A stretch of 64,000 nt of DNA from Prochlorococcus marinus str. MIT 0918 (GTDB lineage: Bacteria > Cyanobacteriota > Cyanobacteriia > PCC-6307 > Cyanobiaceae), in contig NZ_CP114780.1 of NCBI RefSeq assembly GCF_027359415.1, positions 434,001 through 498,000 on the forward strand, read 5' to 3'. Each line of letters starts with the position of its first letter. Positions within the stretch are counted from its first letter, which is position 1. Under the pieces are notes generated by a model. The model was not told the origin of the DNA. It searched no databases and saw only the letters and a program-made list of their open reading frames with translations. Both the position numbers and the translations under genes were made by a program. Shown here piece by piece: positions 1 through 8,738 of this stretch.

Positions 1-542
1 AGAATTATCAACTAGATTTTTCCCAGCAAAATATTTTAGATAAAGCATTACAAGGTATAGATACCTTAATTATTGCAACAGGTGCTAGACCTAATATAGA
101 TTTAACTGGACCTGCAAAGGTTGATGCATTAGGTGTTAAAAGACAAGTCTCTAGTTGTCAAAGAGTAGGTATAAAAAGAATAGTTTTAGTTAGTTCACTA
201 TGTGTAGGTAAAATACTTCACCCACTAAATCTTTTTGGATTTATATTATTATGGAAACAAGTAGGTGAAAATAGTGTGATTAATAGTAATATCGATTGGA
301 CAATTATTAGGCCAGGCGGACTAAATGAGAAAGAAAATGATTTAGATAAAGAAAATATTAACTATACAACTGAAGGAAATCAAGAGGAGGGGTCAATACC
401 AAGAAGATTAGTAGCAAAGACATGTATAGATGCATTAAAAAATACATCATCAATAAATAAGATCATTGAAATAACAAGTAATATAGAGAATAATAATATA
501 TCCTTTAAAAAAGCCATAGAAGGCTTTACTATAAAAAGATAA
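1..542 (+). CDS. Atypical SDR / NAD(P)-binding epimerase-like protein (5' partial)
   Basis: The frame is open to the left edge of the window, so the N-terminal nucleotide-binding glycine motif lies outside it. What remains (about 179 residues) has the second half of a Rossmann fold: a hydrophobic strand ending TLIIATGARP, a strand-plus-serine segment IVLVSSLCVG, and the DWTIIRPGGL segment typical of NmrA/Ycf39-like atypical short-chain dehydrogenases. These proteins bind NAD(P) and often have no known substrate; some act as photosystem assembly factors. A GTG at 276 lies in mid-domain and is not a real start. The specific role is unknown. Confidence 0.8.
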   Translation, partial: NYQLDFSQQNILDKALQGIDTLIIATGARPNIDLTGPAKVDALGVKRQVSSCQRVGIKRIVLVSSLCVGKILHPLNLFGFILLWKQVGENSVINSNIDWTIIRPGGLNEKENDLDKENINYTTEGNQEEGSIPRRLVAKTCIDALKNTSSINKIIEITSNIENNNISFKKAIEGFTIKR

Positions 543-554
543 TCATCATAAAGT

Positions 555-740
555 ATGAAAACAAATCCTAAAATAGATTCTCTACAACTTATGCTAACAG
601 ATTTAAGAACTAGGAATGAAGCTATACGCCACAAAGCAGCATTCAAAGGATGTCAACCAGAATTTCAATCGTTAGTTACTAAGCTAATCAAACAACTTGA
701 GGATGATCTGTCTACTGAAAAAAAATTAATTCGAGATTAA
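555..740 (+). CDS. Small conserved hypothetical protein (61 aa)
   Basis: This short frame starts with ATG 12 bases after the preceding stop and is probably co-transcribed with it. The product is soluble, mostly helical in appearance and charged at both ends, with no signal peptide, membrane segment or cysteine pair. Its compact, continuous placement between two genes argues that it is real; an opposite-strand frame overlapping it (380-646) has no family features. I do not recognise a function. Proteins of this size and style are common in marine picocyanobacteria. Confidence 0.6.
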   Translation: MKTNPKIDSLQLMLTDLRTRNEAIRHKAAFKGCQPEFQSLVTKLIKQLEDDLSTEKKLIRD

Positions 741-757
741 TAAAAAATCTAGATAAT

Positions 758-1645
758 TCATCCTAATTCAAGACATGCCAAACCATAGATCTCTTTCATG
801 GATATAGTTGGCTGCTCTCCTTTATACATTCTAACTGTATAAGATATGGGTTGAAAATTTAAATTAGTAAACAATATATTTGCATCTATATTGATGCCAG
901 GAGAGTCTACAAGAATTATTCCAGGAAATTGCTTTATAAGATTTTGCAGTAGAAAACATGCCAAATCATGATTGTCTGCAATAAGTGGGCCAATACGGTG
1001 GCCTCGGCCTTCTTTTAGAAGGCATGTACGGATTCGTCCAAAGCCTACACATATACCTGACTGATTAACTAAAGCAAGTACTTTCCCATCGGTATTAGAC
1101 AACCAATCAGAAAGAAAATGAGGACGAGGAGTATATTCTTTAGTAGAATCATATTTTTGAATTATATCTTGGGGTATTTGTGATCCTTCAAGTAATAAAT
1201 AATCGTTAATATTAATACTATAAGAATCTTTCAGATCAGGCTTAACTGTGCTATCAATTCTCCACCTAGTAGTTATTGAAGATGGCATAAAACCCCAAGT
1301 TTGATAATCAGTAATACGATCTGGAGCGGCCTCTATACCAAGACAATTTACATGCTTTAAATGGTTTATTATATGCTTCCATAATTGTAGTCCAAACCCT
1401 TTACCTCTAAATCTATCATCAACGATAAATAAGCCTACAAAACCATAATTTTGATTATATTTTATTCCTGCAATACATCCTATAACTTTAGAATTCAAAC
1501 AACCAACCCATAAGCCCTGTTTATCTGTATTACGATAAATATTTACATCTCCTAAACCTGGTGCAAAATTCTCTTTTATAGCGAGTTTAGTAATATAAGG
1601 AATATCATTATTAGTTAACGATCTTATCATAAAATTATTACTCAT
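758..1645 (-). CDS. GNAT family N-acetyltransferase
   Basis: This is a 295-residue protein, about twice the length of a single GNAT domain. The N-terminal half carries the acetyl-CoA binding motif A at about residues 72-90: a strand FVGLFIVDDRFRGKGFG followed by a helix, with the R-G-K-G-F-G pyrophosphate loop. The C-terminal half (from about residue 165) looks like a second, degenerate GNAT-type fold (LVNQSGICVGFGRIR). It probably transfers an acetyl group to a small molecule or protein amine, but the substrate cannot be read from the sequence. The gene is followed leftward by the small gene at 555 on the other strand and preceded closely by the membrane protein at 1650. Confidence 0.8.
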   Translation of the reverse strand: MSNNFMIRSLTNNDIPYITKLAIKENFAPGLGDVNIYRNTDKQGLWVGCLNSKVIGCIAGIKYNQNYGFVGLFIVDDRFRGKGFGLQLWKHIINHLKHVNCLGIEAAPDRITDYQTWGFMPSSITTRWRIDSTVKPDLKDSYSININDYLLLEGSQIPQDIIQKYDSTKEYTPRPHFLSDWLSNTDGKVLALVNQSGICVGFGRIRTCLLKEGRGHRIGPLIADNHDLACFLLQNLIKQFPGIILVDSPGINIDANILFTNLNFQPISYTVRMYKGEQPTISMKEIYGLACLELG

Positions 1646-1649
1646 AAAA

Positions 1650-1874
1650 CTAATTATTATCTGAGGAACTATAAATATAAGGTGCTAAAAATAGGAAAAG
1701 AAACCACCATATAGATATTAAAAAAACAAATAGAAGTCTTATAATCCAACTATTAGTGATTAAATATATAATAATAAGAACTAAAGTACCTGTTAATAAA
1801 ATCGACCAAGGCTGACACCATTTTGGTTTATAAGACCAAAAAGATGAAATTACTGGCTTAGTTTCTGACTCCAT
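1650..1874 (-). CDS. Small two-helix membrane protein (DUF6737-like)
   Basis: The 74-residue product begins with a short polar region and the motif KPKWCQPWSILLTG, then has two hydrophobic helices (about residues 24-42 and 46-68) and a polar tail. The tryptophan/cysteine-rich W-C-Q-P-W-S entry into the first helix is what I associate with a conserved cyanobacterial family of unknown function (DUF6737); that assignment is from memory. Its start codon overlaps the stop of the upstream PPC-glutaredoxin gene by one base, so the two are probably translationally coupled. The 4-base gap to the GNAT gene suggests a three-gene transcript. Confidence 0.7.
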   Translation of the reverse strand: MESETKPVISSFWSYKPKWCQPWSILLTGTLVLIIIYLITNSWIIRLLFVFLISIWWFLFLFLAPYIYSSSDNN

Positions 1875-2476
1875 TAAGAGAATTTTCCTGATGAATATAA
1901 TTCTTTAAACTCTTCATAGCCACCTATAAAATTATTATCTATAAATACTTGGGGAAATGTAGAGGAATCGCTTCTCTTACTTATTTCAATAAATTTATCA
2001 TCATCATTAACTTCAATTATATTATAAGTCAAATTGGTCGATTTGAGCATTCTAAGAAGGCGTGAAGACCACGGGCATTTAGGTAATGTAGCTATCTCTA
2101 AAACAAAAGAATTTTTATTAAATTGAGGTGGTTTCCTTTGAAAATTATAATCATTAGGGATACCAATAAGAAGATCTAATCCCTTATAGATTATAGCTCC
2201 TTCCTCTAGATGACCACCCCAAACTTTGCAATCTCCATCTGAAAAACTAATGTGCAAATGTACTTTATCTGGAGATATTGTTCCTATTAAGGTAATTACT
2301 TCTAAAATTTCTTCAAATATAGTAGGCGATTTCTTGCCAGGACATTGAATAGCAGCTTTTGATAAATCACCTATGACACCTATTATATGGCCTGAACAAT
2401 CGTTGTTTTTTGCAAAAGACAAAACTGATGTCTTCAGATCATCTCCAGGGGATAATCTTAACGAATGAGTTTCCAT
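1874..2476 (-). CDS. PPC (DUF296) domain fused to a glutaredoxin-like domain
   Basis: This 200-residue protein has two recognisable parts. Residues 1-107 match the PPC/DUF296 fold: SLRLSPGDDL at the start, then HLHISFSDGDCKVWGGHL, where the histidines and the G-G-H-L segment are family hallmarks. Residues 122-196 match glutaredoxin: a KCPWSSRLL active site with a single cysteine (CPWS, monothiol type), the TFPQVFIDNNFIGGYEE segment with the cis-proline, and the GG glutathione-binding element. Monothiol glutaredoxins usually handle iron-sulfur clusters or glutathionylated thiols. PPC proteins occur alone in bacteria and as DNA-binding AT-hook proteins in plants. The joint role is unknown. Confidence 0.85.
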   Translation of the reverse strand: METHSLRLSPGDDLKTSVLSFAKNNDCSGHIIGVIGDLSKAAIQCPGKKSPTIFEEILEVITLIGTISPDKVHLHISFSDGDCKVWGGHLEEGAIIYKGLDLLIGIPNDYNFQRKPPQFNKNSFVLEIATLPKCPWSSRLLRMLKSTNLTYNIIEVNDDDKFIEISKRSDSSTFPQVFIDNNFIGGYEEFKELYSSGKFS

Positions 2477-2530
2477 TATTTTTAGTATAGAAAAAACAAA
2501 TTAACTATTAATTCAGATTAACAAACTGCT

Positions 2531-2608
2531 TTATTCTTCTAAGCGGCGCACAATAAAATACATTGATATCAAAGAAGCAACGAAAACTAAAAGAAGGAAT
2601 GCAGTCAT
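2531..2608 (-). CDS. Candidate 25-residue single-helix membrane peptide
   Basis: An ATG-started frame of 25 codons plus TAA lies in the gap between the PPC-glutaredoxin gene and pgsA. The peptide has a 17-residue hydrophobic core (FLLLVFVASLISMYFIV) followed by R-R-L-E-E, the layout of the tiny thylakoid subunits (Pet, Psb, Psa, Ndh) of cyanobacteria. I cannot match it to a named subunit. No Shine-Dalgarno sequence is visible upstream, but many Prochlorococcus genes lack one. It could be chance in AT-rich DNA; the clean charge pattern (polar start, hydrophobic core, positive then negative end) favours a gene. Confidence 0.5.
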   Translation of the reverse strand: MTAFLLLVFVASLISMYFIVRRLEE

Positions 2609-2736
2609 TATTCAATTATTATCATTTTTATTTTTACACAGCAAGTGGGTAAAATCAATAAAATGTAAAGCAGCTATACATTTGATTTGCCAGTTAATTT
2701 ATAGCTCAGAAGAAATTAATTTGGATATAGATCTTA

Positions 2737-2742
2737 TATAAT
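2737..2742 (+). promoter_or_regulatory. Candidate -10 element for pgsA
   Basis: A perfect TATAAT lies about 52 bases before the preferred pgsA start at 2795. No good -35 hexamer is at standard spacing, which is common in Prochlorococcus promoters. AT-rich DNA makes chance matches frequent, so this is only a candidate. Confidence 0.35.
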
Positions 2743-2794
2743 AAGACAAATAAAACATTAATCAGTGTATTTACAGACTAAAGCTAAGTACAGA

Positions 2795-3322
2795 ATGCTA
2801 GCAAATAGAATAACACTAGCTAGATTTTTTCTTGCCATACCAATTTTAATTGCTTTAACTTTAGATAAAATCTTTATAGCCTGGTTGGTAATTTTGCTAG
2901 GAGGTATTCTTGACTGGTTAGATGGATTTTTTGCAAGAAAGGCAGATGGAGGAAATAAATGGGGGGCAATATTTGATCCTTTAGCAGACAAAATATTGTT
3001 ACTTGCTCCACTTATATGGTTATCAAAAATCGAAATAATACCTTTCTGGTCAGTTTGGATATTATTTAGTAGGGAGCTTTTAATAACCTCGTGGAGGCAA
3101 AACGATCATAAAGGGGGACCTGCATCTTTAAGTGGAAAGGCAAAAACTTTATTGCAATTTATATCCGTGATTTTTATATTATGGCCGCCTTTAATTATTA
3201 AAGATGAATATCTATTAATTATAAGAACTATCGGAATTATATTTTATTGGTTATCTTTATTATTGGCCTTATATTCAGCGTATAAATATTTCAGGCCTAA
3301 TTCAATATATCGTCAAGACTAA
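2795..3322 (+). CDS. pgsA: CDP-diacylglycerol-glycerol-3-phosphate 3-phosphatidyltransferase
   Basis: PgsA makes phosphatidylglycerol phosphate from CDP-diacylglycerol and glycerol 3-phosphate in the membrane; phosphatidylglycerol is essential for photosystem II. The CDP-alcohol phosphatidyltransferase signature D-x2-D-G-x2-A-R-x8-G-x3-D-x3-D is intact (from DWLDGFFARK, with IFDPLADK closing the motif). Several hydrophobic helices follow. An in-frame GTG exists at 2765, but the ATG at 2795 gives the usual start (MLANRITLARFFLA), so I chose it (175 residues). The 3' end overlaps the convergent SDR gene by 26 bases. Confidence 0.92.
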   Translation: MLANRITLARFFLAIPILIALTLDKIFIAWLVILLGGILDWLDGFFARKADGGNKWGAIFDPLADKILLLAPLIWLSKIEIIPFWSVWILFSRELLITSWRQNDHKGGPASLSGKAKTLLQFISVIFILWPPLIIKDEYLLIIRTIGIIFYWLSLLLALYSAYKYFRPNSIYRQD

Positions 3323-4208
3323 AATCTGGATTACTTTCCTTATTTAAACAATAATCATTTCTATAAAAATCAGCCAATCCTTCTTCAATACTAACTCTAG
3401 GCTCCCAATCAAGATCTTTTTTTATCAACGAAATATCGGTTAGAAAGTGATTAAGTCTTACAGGAAAAATTTTCCTCTCTTTCTTATTTAGTCCTGATGG
3501 GTCGAAGACTTTAAAAATCAATTCATTGGGATCCTTTCCACAAGCAATGGCACATATATTAATTAATCCTATAAAAGTAATACCTTCAGAATTTGAGCAA
3601 TTATAAATCTTATTAAGTGAAGAATTATTTTCTAAAGAAGATACAATTGCTTCTGCTAGATCAGAAACATGTCCTAGTTGCGTAATAGTATTTGCTTCTA
3701 ATGGTAAAGGGATAGGACGCGAATGAATTATTCGATCAAAAAACCATTTTTCTATAGGATTATAATTACCAGCACCATATATATACGTTGGTCTAAAGAT
3801 AGTAAAAGGAATATTAGATGAAGATAACCATTCTTCAGTTTTTGCCTTTCCTATGTGTCTACTATTAGGATCAATAGGGGAATTCTCCTGTAGGGGCCAT
3901 TTTTCAGTATCTTTATAGATTCCTGCTGAACTTAGATATATAAATCTGTGAGATGGGTGTCCTGTGTTTGCAATTACTTTTTCTGTTTCTTCACGAGACC
4001 TACCAGAAGTATCGATAATCACATCAAATCTGTTGCCTTTTAATTGTTCTAAGTCTTCAGTTTTCCTATCACCTTTGATGTGAGTAACTTTTGATGGTAA
4101 TGGGTTAAGACCTCTAGTAAATAATGTAATGTCATATCCTTTTAAAATTAATTTCTGAACAATTGCTTTCCCAACGAAGCGAGTGCCACCCATGACAAGA
4201 GTTTTCAT
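3297..4208 (-). CDS. NAD-dependent epimerase/dehydratase, CSP41-like SDR
   Basis: A 303-residue extended/atypical SDR. The N-terminus has the Rossmann motif VMGGTRFVGKAIV (G-x2-G-x2-G type) and a following acidic/basic strand; FIYLSSAGIYKD supplies the serine-tyrosine region, followed by TIFRPTYIYGAGNY. This pattern resembles cyanobacterial relatives of the chloroplast RNA-binding protein CSP41, which kept the SDR fold while gaining an RNA role. I infer a CSP41-like relative rather than a sugar epimerase, but the sequence alone does not settle this. Convergent with pgsA, divergent from hisA. Confidence 0.8.
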   Translation of the reverse strand: MKTLVMGGTRFVGKAIVQKLILKGYDITLFTRGLNPLPSKVTHIKGDRKTEDLEQLKGNRFDVIIDTSGRSREETEKVIANTGHPSHRFIYLSSAGIYKDTEKWPLQENSPIDPNSRHIGKAKTEEWLSSSNIPFTIFRPTYIYGAGNYNPIEKWFFDRIIHSRPIPLPLEANTITQLGHVSDLAEAIVSSLENNSSLNKIYNCSNSEGITFIGLINICAIACGKDPNELIFKVFDPSGLNKKERKIFPVRLNHFLTDISLIKKDLDWEPRVSIEEGLADFYRNDYCLNKESNPDFSLDDILN

Positions 4209-4302
4209 GGTGATAAAAAAACGAATATAACCATTGAAGCGTGTTAAGTGTTTGCTAAATCAAACCATTGAGATGGAAGATATATAAAGATAAGTTTTTA
4301 TA

Positions 4303-5073
4303 GTGATAGAGATTATTCCTGCCATCGATCTCTTAGGAGGTAAATGCGTAAGATTATTCCAAGGTGACTACTCAAAAGTAACTGAGTTTGAAAGTGATCC
4401 AGTTCAACAAGCATTGATATGGCAAAGGATGGGTGCCAGTAGATTGCATCTTGTTGATCTAGATGGAGCAAAAACAGGCAAGCCTGTCAATAATGAAACT
4501 ATCAAATCAATTAGAAAATCACTTTCTATCCCAATGCAAATTGGAGGAGGAATAAGAAGCGTAAAAAGAGCTGAGGAACTAATAGAAATAGGAGTTGATC
4601 AAGTAATCCTAGGAACAATAGCTATTGAGAACCAAGCCATGGCAATAGATTTGAGCAATAAACATCCCGATAAGATTATTATTGGTATTGACGCAAAGGA
4701 CGGCAAAGTTGTCACAAGAGGTTGGTTAAAAAAAAGTGAAACCAGTGCTAATGAATTAGTTCAAAGTTTTTCAAATACAAAAATATCTAGATTAATCTGT
4801 ACTGATATATCAAAAGACGGAACTTTAGAAGGTCCTAATTTGAATTTTCTTAGAGAAGTTGCTTCAGAATCAAAAGTTCCAATTATTGCATCAGGAGGTA
4901 TAGGATCAATTGGAGATATTATTTCACTAATCCCATTAGAGCAATGTGGGATATGTGGAGTAATAGTAGGTAGAGCACTCTATGAAGGTAAAATTAACCT
5001 TGAAGAAGCTATAGAAATGATGGCTAACCATGATATTCAAGATGTAAATTTCAAGAATGACTTTTATGCTTAA
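4303..5073 (+). CDS. hisA: Phosphoribosylformimino-5-aminoimidazole carboxamide ribotide isomerase
   Basis: HisA catalyses the Amadori rearrangement at the fourth step of histidine synthesis. The 256-residue TIM barrel has all expected elements: IPAIDLLGGKCVRLFQGDY with the catalytic aspartate, the first phosphate loop IGGGIRS, GIDAKDGKVVTRGW with the second catalytic aspartate, and IASGGIGS near the end. The start is GTG at 4303, giving the standard N-terminus MIEIIPAID. No other his genes are nearby, consistent with scattered amino-acid genes in these genomes. Confidence 0.97.
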   Translation: MIEIIPAIDLLGGKCVRLFQGDYSKVTEFESDPVQQALIWQRMGASRLHLVDLDGAKTGKPVNNETIKSIRKSLSIPMQIGGGIRSVKRAEELIEIGVDQVILGTIAIENQAMAIDLSNKHPDKIIIGIDAKDGKVVTRGWLKKSETSANELVQSFSNTKISRLICTDISKDGTLEGPNLNFLREVASESKVPIIASGGIGSIGDIISLIPLEQCGICGVIVGRALYEGKINLEEAIEMMANHDIQDVNFKNDFYA

Positions 5074-5169
5074 TCAAAAGCTTTAAAAACTTGCTGGTGA
5101 CTTAAAGGGTAAAAACAAAAAAGACTGGAAGAAAAGAAGAAAGTTAGTTAACTTTAAAATGTAAGCTAT

Positions 5170-6789
5170 TTGGACTGTAATTTGAAAGAGGGTGAACTCC
5201 AACAGATCCTACTTTTAGCTCCAGAGTTACTTGGTGAAAGCTTGTCACTGCAATTATCAAATGACAGTTTAAATATCGAAATTATTCGTGACAAGAAAAA
5301 ACTAACCCAAAATCCCAGTTTAATAATCTGGTCTCTAGAAAACATAGATAATATAACAAGTATAGAAATAACACGGCTTAAAGCAAGGTGGCGCCCATCT
5401 CCTCTTCTTGTAATCCTACCTAGCAATCCTAATATTGATACTTCAATAGCCTTAACATTTGAATGCGATGGTATTCTCCAAGATCCTGATATTGATTTGT
5501 TAAGAGATGCAATCTCAACCCTACTATCAGGAGGAAGAATAATACGACTAACGGGTCTTTCAAACCAAAAGCTAAGTAGCAAACCCACTCTTTTAAATAC
5601 TAGAACTTGGCTGTTAAACAACAGTTTCAAAGAAATAGACCTAGAATTATTTAGGTTAAATGAACTTTTAATTAAACCTTCTCATAACTTCCTAATTTTA
5701 TTAGCCATAAAAGGAAGACAACGAGAACTGAAAAGTGCTAAATCATTTCTAATTTGGTTTTGGTCACCTCTTAGTATCTCACTAGAAAGAAAAATAAATA
5801 AGGTAAATGCAACCAAGTATGCCACAAGCATAACAATTTCAGAAAAAAATTCTAAAGCAGTTTGGAAAGAGATCTTTAGCCGTATTCAAGATTCTATAAA
5901 CTCAGGGATAGACAATGCAACTGAAAGTTTATTTGCAATTGAAGGCTTAAACAAAGAAAAACAAATCGTTTTGCTAAGATCATTATTGCATGAGATTAAT
6001 GATTTATTCATTAAACTTCAAACAGAAAACTTACAAGACTCAAATAACTATTTAGATACATGGAATTCAATGCAAATCCATTTGAGGCAAATGGCTTTAA
6101 GAAAATTAACAGGTGGTTATCTAAGATTATTGTTAAATGATAACTTAATACAAGTAACAGATGAACTTATATCTAGAACTGAACTTACTGATATAGATGA
6201 GGATCTACCTAAAGCATCTCCTATGTTAGATTCAATAATTTCAAATAAGCCCCTATTAGTTGATGGGAAATTGTTACCGCCTGATGACCCAAGAGCGCTA
6301 ATTAAACTAGAAGAATTAATATCTAATTGGTTAATAAGAACAGGAGAGATTATAAGTTCAGAAATTATAAACGTCTGCTCTCAATGGCCAGAATTAAGAG
6401 ATTATCTTTTAACTCCAAGCTTATTCTCAACAAGGGAATTAGAGAGGCTTAGGAATACTCTTAACAGTCAGAAGAGATGGCAATATAATATTCAACGCCC
6501 TATACATCTCTATGAAAGCAAACGAAAATTTTACCAGCTAAATAATGGTAAAATCCAATCTATACTAGTTAATGAAACTAGGGATGTTGAATTAAGATCT
6601 TTAGGTTGGTGGCAAAAGCAAATAACTCTCTTAATAGAAGCAAGAGATGCCCTTGCTCCTCAACTGCAATCCTTTCTTAAGCATTTTGGAGATGTTATGG
6701 TTCTAATACTTACTAATGTTCTAGGACGTGCCATTGGCCTAGTTGGCAAAGGTATCATGCAAGGTATGGGAAGAACTATTTCAAGATAG
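5170..6789 (+). CDS. DUF3685 protein, Ycf55-like
   Basis: A 539-residue protein with an N-terminal segment (about residues 10-120) resembling a degenerate response-regulator receiver domain (LLLAPELLGESLSLQL, then SLIIWSLENID and LLVILPSNP), followed by a long, mostly helical, leucine-rich region ending in a hydrophobic stretch (VMVLILTNVLGRAIGLVG). This arrangement is that of the cyanobacterial/red-algal plastid Ycf55 family (DUF3685), whose function is unknown. The start is TTG at 5170; an ATG at 5159 is followed at once by a stop, so no ATG is available. A long opposite-strand open frame inside this gene is a shadow. Confidence 0.8.
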   Translation: MDCNLKEGELQQILLLAPELLGESLSLQLSNDSLNIEIIRDKKKLTQNPSLIIWSLENIDNITSIEITRLKARWRPSPLLVILPSNPNIDTSIALTFECDGILQDPDIDLLRDAISTLLSGGRIIRLTGLSNQKLSSKPTLLNTRTWLLNNSFKEIDLELFRLNELLIKPSHNFLILLAIKGRQRELKSAKSFLIWFWSPLSISLERKINKVNATKYATSITISEKNSKAVWKEIFSRIQDSINSGIDNATESLFAIEGLNKEKQIVLLRSLLHEINDLFIKLQTENLQDSNNYLDTWNSMQIHLRQMALRKLTGGYLRLLLNDNLIQVTDELISRTELTDIDEDLPKASPMLDSIISNKPLLVDGKLLPPDDPRALIKLEELISNWLIRTGEIISSEIINVCSQWPELRDYLLTPSLFSTRELERLRNTLNSQKRWQYNIQRPIHLYESKRKFYQLNNGKIQSILVNETRDVELRSLGWWQKQITLLIEARDALAPQLQSFLKHFGDVMVLILTNVLGRAIGLVGKGIMQGMGRTISR

Positions 6790-6850
6790 GAATTATTATT
6801 CTTATAACTGATAGAAACGGAATATATTAAAAAAGATCTATTTATTTTTA

Positions 6851-7405
6851 ATGTCTCAGTTTATAAAAAAAATATTTATTTTTATATCTGTTTTCTTATT
6901 GACTACGCAACCTGTTATAGCAGCAAGAGATACTGATAGTTTCGATGGTAATATTTACCCAATATATGCTGGCAATGGATCTCTAGTACCTCCTCAAAGT
7001 ACCTTAAGAGACTCAATTAAAAATAATAGAACTAGCGTAATTATTTTCTATCTTGATGATAGTTCTGCCAGTAAAATGTTTGCACCTGTCGTATCAGGAT
7101 TAAAATTACTTTGGACATCAACTATAGACCTAATACCTCTAACAATTGATGAGTTCCAAGAGAAAGAAAGTGATGACCCTTTAGATGAATCATATTATTG
7201 GCATGGCAATATACCTCAAGTAGTAGTCATTAATGGCAATGGTGAGGTATTACTAGATTCTGAAGGTCAAGTTTCATTAAAAGAAATAAATAAAGCTATA
7301 AGCAATGCTACAGGACTTGAACCTCCAGATTTTACTGTTTCTATAAAGAGCTTTAATGAATATAATAGTGATGCATCAAAAGATGGATATACAGATCCAA
7401 GGTGA
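6851..7405 (+). CDS. Thylakoid lumen thioredoxin-fold protein, photosystem I accumulation factor type
   Basis: A 184-residue exported protein: residues 1-24 form a signal peptide with a lysine pair, a hydrophobic core and an AxA-type cleavage site ending VIAA. The mature part starts RDTDSFDGNIYPIYAGNGSL and has a thioredoxin-like order (VIIFYLDDS strand, then IPQVVVINGNGEVLLDSEG with the cis-proline position) but no CxxC pair. I recognise this as the conserved cyanobacterial family usually labelled thylakoid membrane photosystem I accumulation factor; that label is recalled, not searched. It probably acts in the lumen during photosystem I biogenesis, not as a redox enzyme. Confidence 0.75.
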   Translation: MSQFIKKIFIFISVFLLTTQPVIAARDTDSFDGNIYPIYAGNGSLVPPQSTLRDSIKNNRTSVIIFYLDDSSASKMFAPVVSGLKLLWTSTIDLIPLTIDEFQEKESDDPLDESYYWHGNIPQVVVINGNGEVLLDSEGQVSLKEINKAISNATGLEPPDFTVSIKSFNEYNSDASKDGYTDPR

Positions 7406-7484
7406 TTTGTTTTAATAAGCTAATTTTATACTAAAAAAAACATTTTAATCTATCATATAAAATATTTGAATAAAGGTATTTTAA

Positions 7485-8636
7485 ATGAATATCATACTTT
7501 TTATAATAATTTCCTTTTTGTTTTTTGAATTTTTACATTACTCCAGAAAAATTTCACCTCTAAATTTAGAACCCTCTAATTGGAAAGTAATTAGTGAGCA
7601 AGGAAAAACAATTGTTAATGGCAAGATTAAAATTACAAATCCACATAAAAGAATGGAAGTTATGGTTCCTAAATTTGAATTAAAACCATTATTAATAGGT
7701 AACGGTAGATATCAAAATGTAACCATTGAAACTAACTTAAAACTAAGTGGTCAGGGTACAAATACTAACTATACAAATTATTGGCAAGCTAATATTGTAA
7801 AATCAAAATCTGCATCTGTTATTGATGTAGGTATTATTCTAGTTGATAATTCAAATGAACTTTCAGGCTTATGTAATATATGGATGGAAGTCAATTGGAT
7901 TAATTATGGTCCTTTTGGTCAAATTATAAGAAAAGATGGTTTTAATATACCTATAAAATACCCAGAAAAATTAACTCATAATAATGCTAATTTTAAAAAT
8001 TCAACTTATTTTTCTACATTGCCTATAAAAACTCATGTATTAGGTGTTTTAGATGATCCTTATAAGTTAATTAAAAATTATACTACTAATATAATTATGC
8101 CTGGAGATATAATAACTATTGGAGAAACTCCTTTATCTATAATGCAAGGTAGATATCATCATCCAAATAATATAAATACTACCTTATTATCAAGATCATT
8201 ATGTTACTTTTTTCATCCAACAAGTAGTCTAGCAACTGCTTGTGGCATGCAATCTCTAATCAATGAGGTTGGTCCGTCTAGGGTGATTATTGCTTGGATA
8301 ATTGGATCAGCATTTAAACTAATAAGAGTTAAAGGAATGTTTTATAGGCTTGCTGGAGAGCAAGCAAGACTTGTCGATGACATAACTGGCACAACTCCAC
8401 CCTATGATCAATCAATTGTGATGGGACCAAAAGATCCCTATGCTTTTTGCAAATATTTATACCAAGAGACTGGTTTAAATATTGCAATCGTCGACGTTAA
8501 TGACCTAGGAAAAGTTAAAATACTTGCTTCAAGTAAAAATGCAGATAGGTCCCTTATTAAGAAAGCATTAAAATCCAATCCAGCTGGTAACGCAGATGAA
8601 CAAACTCCATTGGTTCTCATTAGACCTTTAAAATAA
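7485..8636 (+). CDS. Conserved protein with F420-0:gamma-glutamyl ligase-like domain
   Basis: The 383-residue product starts with one hydrophobic helix (residues 2-16), then a beta-rich region (about 30-165), and a C-terminal domain (about 190-383) that resembles CofE-type gamma-glutamyl ligases: GDIITIGETPLSIMQGR near its start and LGKVKILASSKN towards its end. CofE adds glutamates to coenzyme F420, but the Prochlorococcus lineage is not known to make F420, so the domain presumably acts on another substrate or has lost activity. An N-terminal anchor places it at a membrane. The match to CofE is by motif impression and moderate. Confidence 0.65.
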   Translation: MNIILFIIISFLFFEFLHYSRKISPLNLEPSNWKVISEQGKTIVNGKIKITNPHKRMEVMVPKFELKPLLIGNGRYQNVTIETNLKLSGQGTNTNYTNYWQANIVKSKSASVIDVGIILVDNSNELSGLCNIWMEVNWINYGPFGQIIRKDGFNIPIKYPEKLTHNNANFKNSTYFSTLPIKTHVLGVLDDPYKLIKNYTTNIIMPGDIITIGETPLSIMQGRYHHPNNINTTLLSRSLCYFFHPTSSLATACGMQSLINEVGPSRVIIAWIIGSAFKLIRVKGMFYRLAGEQARLVDDITGTTPPYDQSIVMGPKDPYAFCKYLYQETGLNIAIVDVNDLGKVKILASSKNADRSLIKKALKSNPAGNADEQTPLVLIRPLK

Positions 8637-8738
8637 ATTAAGAGCTAATTTAAAAATAACTATATAGATTTAAAAGAAGACTTAATAGCAAAATTCATAA
8701 TAACTAGATAGATTTATAAGCAAGACTTTATTGCAACC

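Noticed and set aside
5166-5630. Long leftward open frame inside the DUF3685 gene
   Set aside because: It lies antisense to a gene of a recognised family, has no family features itself and reflects codon bias of the real gene.
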